A program made the translations under genes and the position numbers. 45,650 nucleotides of DNA from Oscillospiraceae bacterium (GTDB taxonomy: Bacteria; Bacillota; Clostridia; Oscillospirales; Oscillospiraceae), in NCBI GenBank assembly GCA_022797115.1, contig JAAWKB010000007.1:1-45650 (forward strand), written 5' to 3'. How positions within the stretch are numbered: the first letter of the stretch is position 1; each line of letters opens with the position of its first letter. Under the pieces are notes generated by a model. The model did not search any database, was not told where the DNA came from, and saw nothing but the letters and a program-made list of their open reading frames with translations. Positions 42,212 to 45,650 of the stretch are shown piece by piece.

Positions 42212-43900
42212 ATGGACTATCAAGCAATGCTCTCCCGCTGGCTGGAGCGGGCCGGGGACGACCCTGATCTGATCCGCGAGCTGACGGAGGTGCAGGAGGA
42301 CGCCAAGGCGGTCTCCGACCGCTTCTACCGCCACTTAGCCTTCGGCACCGGCGGCCTGCGGGGCGTCATCGGCGCGGGGACCAACCGGATGAACATCTAC
42401 ACGGTCCGCCGGGCCACCCAGGGGCTGGCGGACTACCTCAACGCCACGGACCTGCCCAAGTCCGTGGCCATCGCCCACGACAGCCGGATCAAGGGTGAAC
42501 GCTTCGCCCGGGAGACAGCCCGCGTGCTGGCGGCCAACGGCATCACCGCATGGATCTATCCCCGCCTGGAGCCCACCCCGGCCCTCAGCTGGGCGGTGCG
42601 CCATCTGGCGTGCGGGGCCGGCGTGTGCGTCACCGCCAGCCACAACCCGGCCCAGTACAACGGCTACAAGGTCTATGGCGCGGACGGCTGCCAGATCACC
42701 CCGGAGGCGGCGGAGCAGGTGCTCGCCGCCATGGAGCAAACCGACTGCTTTGACGGCGTAAAGCTGGCGGATTTCGACCAGGCCGTGGCGGCCGGGACCA
42801 TCCGCACCATCCCGGACGCCTGTCTGGACGCCTTTGTGGACGCGGTGCTGGACCTCCGGCCCGGCAACGACGTGTCCCAGTTAAGGCTGGTGTACACCCC
42901 CCTCAACGGCTCCGGCCTGGAGTGCGTGCAAAAGCTGCTGGGGAAGATGGGGGTGACGGACGTCACTGTGGTGCCGGAGCAGGAGGCTCCCGACGGGACC
43001 TTCCCCACCTGCCCCTACCCGAACCCGGAGATCCGGGAGGCTATGGAGCGGGGCCTGGCCCTGTGCGGCCAGGTCAAGCCGGACCTTCTGCTGGGCACGG
43101 ACCCGGACTGTGACCGCATGGGCGCGGCTGTGCCGGACGGCCAGGGCGGCTACCGGCTCATCACCGGCAACGAGATGGGTATCCTGCTCTTTGACTACCT
43201 CTGCCGCACCCGGATCGAGCGGGGGACCATGCCGGAGAACCCGGTGGCAGTCACCACCATCGTCTCCACCGATATGGCCACACCGGTGGCCGCAGCCTAC
43301 GGCGTGGAGCTGCGCCGCACCCTGACGGGCTTCAAGTATATTGGCGAGCAGATTGCCCTGCTGGAGGCGGAGGGCCACAAGGAGCGGTATCTCTTCGGCT
43401 TTGAGGAGAGCTACGGCTACCTCTCCGGGGCCCATGTCCGGGACAAGGACGCGGTCAACGCGGTGATGCTGGCCTGCGAGGCCGCCGCGTGGTACCGGGG
43501 CCAGGGGATGACCCTGCTGGAGGCCATGGACGCGCTGTACCAGAAGTACGGCTACTACCGCAACGGCCTCATCAGCCGGGCCTTTGAGGGCCAGGACGGG
43601 ATGCGGGCCATGGAGGACCTGATGGCCTCCCTGCGGGCCAATCCCCCTGCCGAAATCGCCGGGCGGGCTGTCACGGGCGTGGTGGACTATGCCAAGGAGG
43701 GTACCGGCCTGATCCCCTCAGACGTGCTGGAATTCCGGCTGGCCGGGGAGGGCAAGCTGATTGTCCGGCCCTCGGGTACGGAGCCGAAGCTGAAGATCTA
43801 CCTCTCCGTCCGGGGCGGCAGCGCAGATGAGGCGGCCCAGGCGCTGGATGCGCTCTCTGCCGGCGCAGGCCGGCTGATGGAGCAGGGCGCGGCCCGCTGA
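42212..43900 (+). CDS. pgcA: Phosphoglucomutase/phosphomannomutase (PgcA type)
   Basis: Interconverts hexose 1- and 6-phosphates, supplying glucose 1-phosphate for envelope sugars. 562 residues, four-domain alpha-D-phosphohexomutase. Motifs in order: FGTGGLRGVIGAGTNRMN, phosphoserine loop VTASHNPAQYNGYKVYG (Ser143), metal loop LLGTDPDCDRMG, sugar loop FGFEESYGYLSG, phosphate loop RPSGTEPKLKIY. ATG at 42212 behind CAGGAGGATTTGCG; upstream open frame is unsupported. Monocistronic, with promoter and terminator visible. Confidence 0.92.
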   Translation: MDYQAMLSRWLERAGDDPDLIRELTEVQEDAKAVSDRFYRHLAFGTGGLRGVIGAGTNRMNIYTVRRATQGLADYLNATDLPKSVAIAHDSRIKGERFARETARVLAANGITAWIYPRLEPTPALSWAVRHLACGAGVCVTASHNPAQYNGYKVYGADGCQITPEAAEQVLAAMEQTDCFDGVKLADFDQAVAAGTIRTIPDACLDAFVDAVLDLRPGNDVSQLRLVYTPLNGSGLECVQKLLGKMGVTDVTVVPEQEAPDGTFPTCPYPNPEIREAMERGLALCGQVKPDLLLGTDPDCDRMGAAVPDGQGGYRLITGNEMGILLFDYLCRTRIERGTMPENPVAVTTIVSTDMATPVAAAYGVELRRTLTGFKYIGEQIALLEAEGHKERYLFGFEESYGYLSGAHVRDKDAVNAVMLACEAAAWYRGQGMTLLEAMDALYQKYGYYRNGLISRAFEGQDGMRAMEDLMASLRANPPAEIAGRAVTGVVDYAKEGTGLIPSDVLEFRLAGEGKLIVRPSGTEPKLKIYLSVRGGSADEAAQALDALSAGAGRLMEQGAAR

Positions 43901-43913
43901 TCTCCCACATAGC

Positions 43914-43953
43914 AAAAAAACGCACTGCAGAAAACTCCGCAGTGCGCTTTTTT
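43914..43953. terminator. Bidirectional intrinsic terminator after pgcA
   Basis: AAAAAAA, stem CGCACTGC (43921-43928) / GCAGTGCG (43939-43946), then TTTTTT (43948-43953). Serves pgcA (+) and the grd unit (minus). Confidence 0.9.
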
Positions 43954-43977
43954 ACTCCTTTGCAGGGACCGGCGGCA

Positions 43978-44271
43978 TCAGCCCAGCCGGATCTCCTTGG
44001 CCTCATCGGGGAGGAAACAGCCCTTCAAGTCGTACTTGTTGTACCCGCTGTAGTCCGAGAGGGCCCGGCCGGCCAGGAAATAGCTGCGGATGAACCGCTT
44101 GCCGTCCACGCATGTCCAGTTCTCCTGGTCCCAGCTGAGGTATCCGTCCTCGTCGCTACGCTTTTCAGCAAAGACCAGATCTACCTGGCGGTTGTGGTTG
44201 GCAACCAGGTCGATCAGCTCCTCCGCCGTCAGCTCCAGCTCCGTCTTGTTGACAGTATCGATGACCTTCAT
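43978..44271 (-). CDS. Unknown 97-residue protein at the end of the grd cluster
   Basis: Not recognised. Acidic soluble protein: MKVIDTVNKTELELTAEELI opens with a beta strand and helix, followed by NRQVDLVFAEKRSDEDGYLS and FIRSYFLAGRALSDYSGYNK; two Cys far apart, Tyr/Asp-rich. No signal or membrane segment. Ribosome site AAGGGGG before ATG at 44271, 13 bases after the grdD stop, so it is co-transcribed with grdC-grdD and ends at a terminator. Not similar to GrdX by eye. It could be a component C accessory or an unrelated passenger. Confidence 0.72.
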   Translation of the reverse strand: MKVIDTVNKTELELTAEELIDLVANHNRQVDLVFAEKRSDEDGYLSWDQENWTCVDGKRFIRSYFLAGRALSDYSGYNKYDLKGCFLPDEAKEIRLG

Positions 44272-44284
44272 CCCAAGCGCCCCC

Positions 44285-45439
44285 TTATCCGATATACCCG
44301 GCGGCCTTCAGGATCTCCTGGGCCCTCCCGTGGTTGGCCTCGCTCATCATCACCAGGGGCCCGGTGCAGCCCATGCCGGTTTCGGCATAGATCCCGGCCT
44401 TCCACAGCGCCTTGGCCGCATCCTCCAGGTCCATGACCTCAATGCCGGGGATGCTGGCGGTGCAGGGCTCAGCGGGAGGGGCCTTCACGTCCTCATCCGC
44501 ATCGGCCGCGCCCTTGGCGGCGGCCTTGCGGGCCTCCAGGATCTTGTTCAGCCCCGCCTTCTCAGCGGCGGCGAACTCCTTGGCGGCGATATCGAACACC
44601 TTGCCCTTGACCAGCTGCCCGGCAAACTCCAGGGCGTTGGCCACCAGGGGTGCGCCGCTGGCACGGGAGACGATCAGCACCAGCTTGTCATAGCCGGGGC
44701 CGATGCCGGGGCCGTAGCCATAGCCAGCGGCCTCGAAGCTGCCGCCGGTGGTATAGGCGGAGAGCATCTTCACCAGCACATTGCCGGTGAGGCTGTCGCA
44801 GACCAGCACGTCAGGGGTGCCCTGGAGCACGTCGTTGCCCCGCAGCACCGCGCCGCCGTCCGCCCGGGCGGACTCTGCCCAGCGGAAGGCGTAGCCATTC
44901 TCCCGGAGCTGGTTAAGGGCCATCTCCGTCTGGCGTGCGCCGTCCACATTCAGGATGCCCACGGTGGGCTCCTTCACACCGCAGGCTTTGGCGGTGATGA
45001 TGCCGTAGACCGCGTTCTTGATCATGCCCTCGATCCGGTCCGCGCTGGCGGTGCCGGTGGAGGTGGCGATGAACATCTCCTTGCCCTTGGCAGGGGTGAC
45101 GACCCGGCCAACGGTGGACACGCCGATGGGGAAGGGGAAATGCATGGTGACAGCGCCGTCTACCTCGCCCTTTTCCACCATCTGCTCCATCCGCTTGTGG
45201 CCCTCGTCCTCATTGTCCACGCGGATGGTGGTAACGCCCTCGGCCTCCAGTGTGCCGATGTAGTACACATCCACACCCCGCCGGGCGGCGGCCACGGCGG
45301 CGGCCATGGCGTTCTCCTCGCCATGCTCGCTGCCCATGCCGGTCAGGGCGATCTTGGGCCTGGGGCCGAAGGAGCCCGTCTCCAGGCCCTCCGCCATCTC
45401 CAAAAACGCCTTGGCAATGGTTTTTTCCAGATTACTCAT
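44285..45439 (-). CDS. grdD: Glycine/sarcosine/betaine reductase component C alpha subunit
   Basis: 384 residues. With GrdC it phosphorolyses the carboxymethyl-selenoprotein A adduct to release acetyl phosphate, the energy-conserving end of Stickland reduction of glycine, sarcosine or betaine. PlsX/phosphate-acyltransferase-like fold: PKIALTGMGSEHGEENAMAA, YYIGTLEAEGVTTIRVDNED, TPDVLVCDSLTGNVLVKMLS, FEAAGYGYGPGIGPGYDKLV; conserved late cysteine in TGMGCTGPLVMMSEANHGRA. An Ala/Lys/Asp-rich insert near 305-325 is a likely linker. Starts 16 bases after grdC. Confidence 0.94.
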   Translation of the reverse strand: MSNLEKTIAKAFLEMAEGLETGSFGPRPKIALTGMGSEHGEENAMAAAVAAARRGVDVYYIGTLEAEGVTTIRVDNEDEGHKRMEQMVEKGEVDGAVTMHFPFPIGVSTVGRVVTPAKGKEMFIATSTGTASADRIEGMIKNAVYGIITAKACGVKEPTVGILNVDGARQTEMALNQLRENGYAFRWAESARADGGAVLRGNDVLQGTPDVLVCDSLTGNVLVKMLSAYTTGGSFEAAGYGYGPGIGPGYDKLVLIVSRASGAPLVANALEFAGQLVKGKVFDIAAKEFAAAEKAGLNKILEARKAAAKGAADADEDVKAPPAEPCTASIPGIEVMDLEDAAKALWKAGIYAETGMGCTGPLVMMSEANHGRAQEILKAAGYIG

Positions 45440-45455
45440 ACCAGCGCCTCCCGCC

Positions 45456-45650
45456 TTATTCGGCCTGAGCCATCAGCGTGGCGGCAAAGTCCTTCATGGC
45501 CTTGGCGATCATGCCCTTGACCTCTTCCTCACTGACGCCGGCGGCCTGCTCTGCGCCGGTGTTGGCCTGGATGACGAAGGAAACGCCGTCAAAGAGGTTG
45601 GTCATGCGGCCCAGGAACAGGGAGCCCTTGCCGATAATCATGACCCGGTT
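45456..45650 (-). CDS. grdC: Glycine/sarcosine/betaine reductase component C beta subunit (C-terminal fragment)
   Basis: Only the last 64 or so codons are in the window; the gene runs off the right edge. The fragment NRVMIIGKGSLFLGRMTNLF followed by DGVSFVIQANTG and a helical Ala-rich end (KGMIAKAMKDFAATLMAQAE) matches the C-terminus of GrdC, the thiolase/ketoacyl-synthase-like partner of GrdD. Its place directly before grdD confirms the call. The rest of the grd operon (grdX, trxAB, grdE, grdA, grdB) would lie beyond the window. Confidence 0.86.
   Translation of the reverse strand, partial: NRVMIIGKGSLFLGRMTNLFDGVSFVIQANTGAEQAAGVSEEEVKGMIAKAMKDFAATLMAQAE

Overview
The window reads as chromosome from a GC-rich, spore-forming, amino-acid-fermenting member of the Bacillota, most likely Oscillospiraceae (Flavonifractor/Lawsonibacter/Intestinimonas type). 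This is inferred from the GC-rich coding sequence with strong AGGAGG-type ribosome sites and classic TTGaca-17-TATAAT promoters, from spmA/spmB (spore maturation), from a glycine/sarcosine/betaine reductase component C locus (grdC/grdD, Stickland fermentation), from the Gram-positive set murB-rapZ-yvcK, and from a candidate preQ1-III riboswitch before queT, a class known from Faecalibacterium relatives. No rRNA, tRNA, CRISPR array, intact IS or complete prophage was seen.

Layout. 1-3153 (minus): phosphate transporter pstS-C-A-B; pstB runs off the left edge and its last visible bases do not look like PstB. 3348-4064 (+): small zinc-ribbon membrane protein and cytidine deaminase. 4162-7232 (minus): asnS, a Sel1-repeat protein and lysA. 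7492-9878 (+): pseudouridine salvage psuK-psuG plus a DUF1294 membrane protein. 10046-12608 (minus): type II pantothenate kinase, PEBP-like protein, thiI. 12888-18214 (+): pncB, cardiolipin synthase, corrinoid adenosyltransferase, peptidase T, zinc-ribbon membrane protein. 18269-19374 (minus): spmA-spmB. 19526-23285 (minus): a BMP-type nucleoside ABC transporter (ATPase and two permeases) without its binding protein. 23559-25555 (+): DegV protein and a secreted copper-amine-oxidase-N/PepSY-like protein. 25634-26458 (minus): PHP phosphoesterase.

26683-29519 (minus) is a lower-GC island of two phage-tail-fibre-like proteins joined by a previously unflagged 23-codon ORF. It carries no other phage genes and has a 43-bp exact direct repeat between modules. 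29856-31711 (+) is an OmpR-type two-component system. 31761-33615 (+): preQ1-III candidate and queT, then rpsF-ssb-rpsR. 33782-36662 (minus): murB-rapZ-yvcK. 36846-37005 is a 160-bp MITE-like element lying between a good promoter and the methyltransferase gene it drives. 38401-41967 (minus): parvulin-type foldase, ferredoxin-type aldo/keto reductase, GNAT acetyltransferase. 42212-43900 (+): phosphoglucomutase. 43978-45650 (minus): grdC (partial), grdD and a 97-residue unknown protein.

Functional themes are nucleoside and nucleobase-modification salvage (cdd, psuK/psuG, nup transporter, queT), cofactor supply (pncB, coaW, thiI, corrinoid adenosylation), envelope assembly (murB, rapZ/yvcK, cls, PpiC) and amino-acid fermentation (grd, pepT). 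The most interesting regions are the tail-fibre-like island with its repeats and coupled micro-ORF, the transcribed MITE leader, and the preQ1-III candidate.
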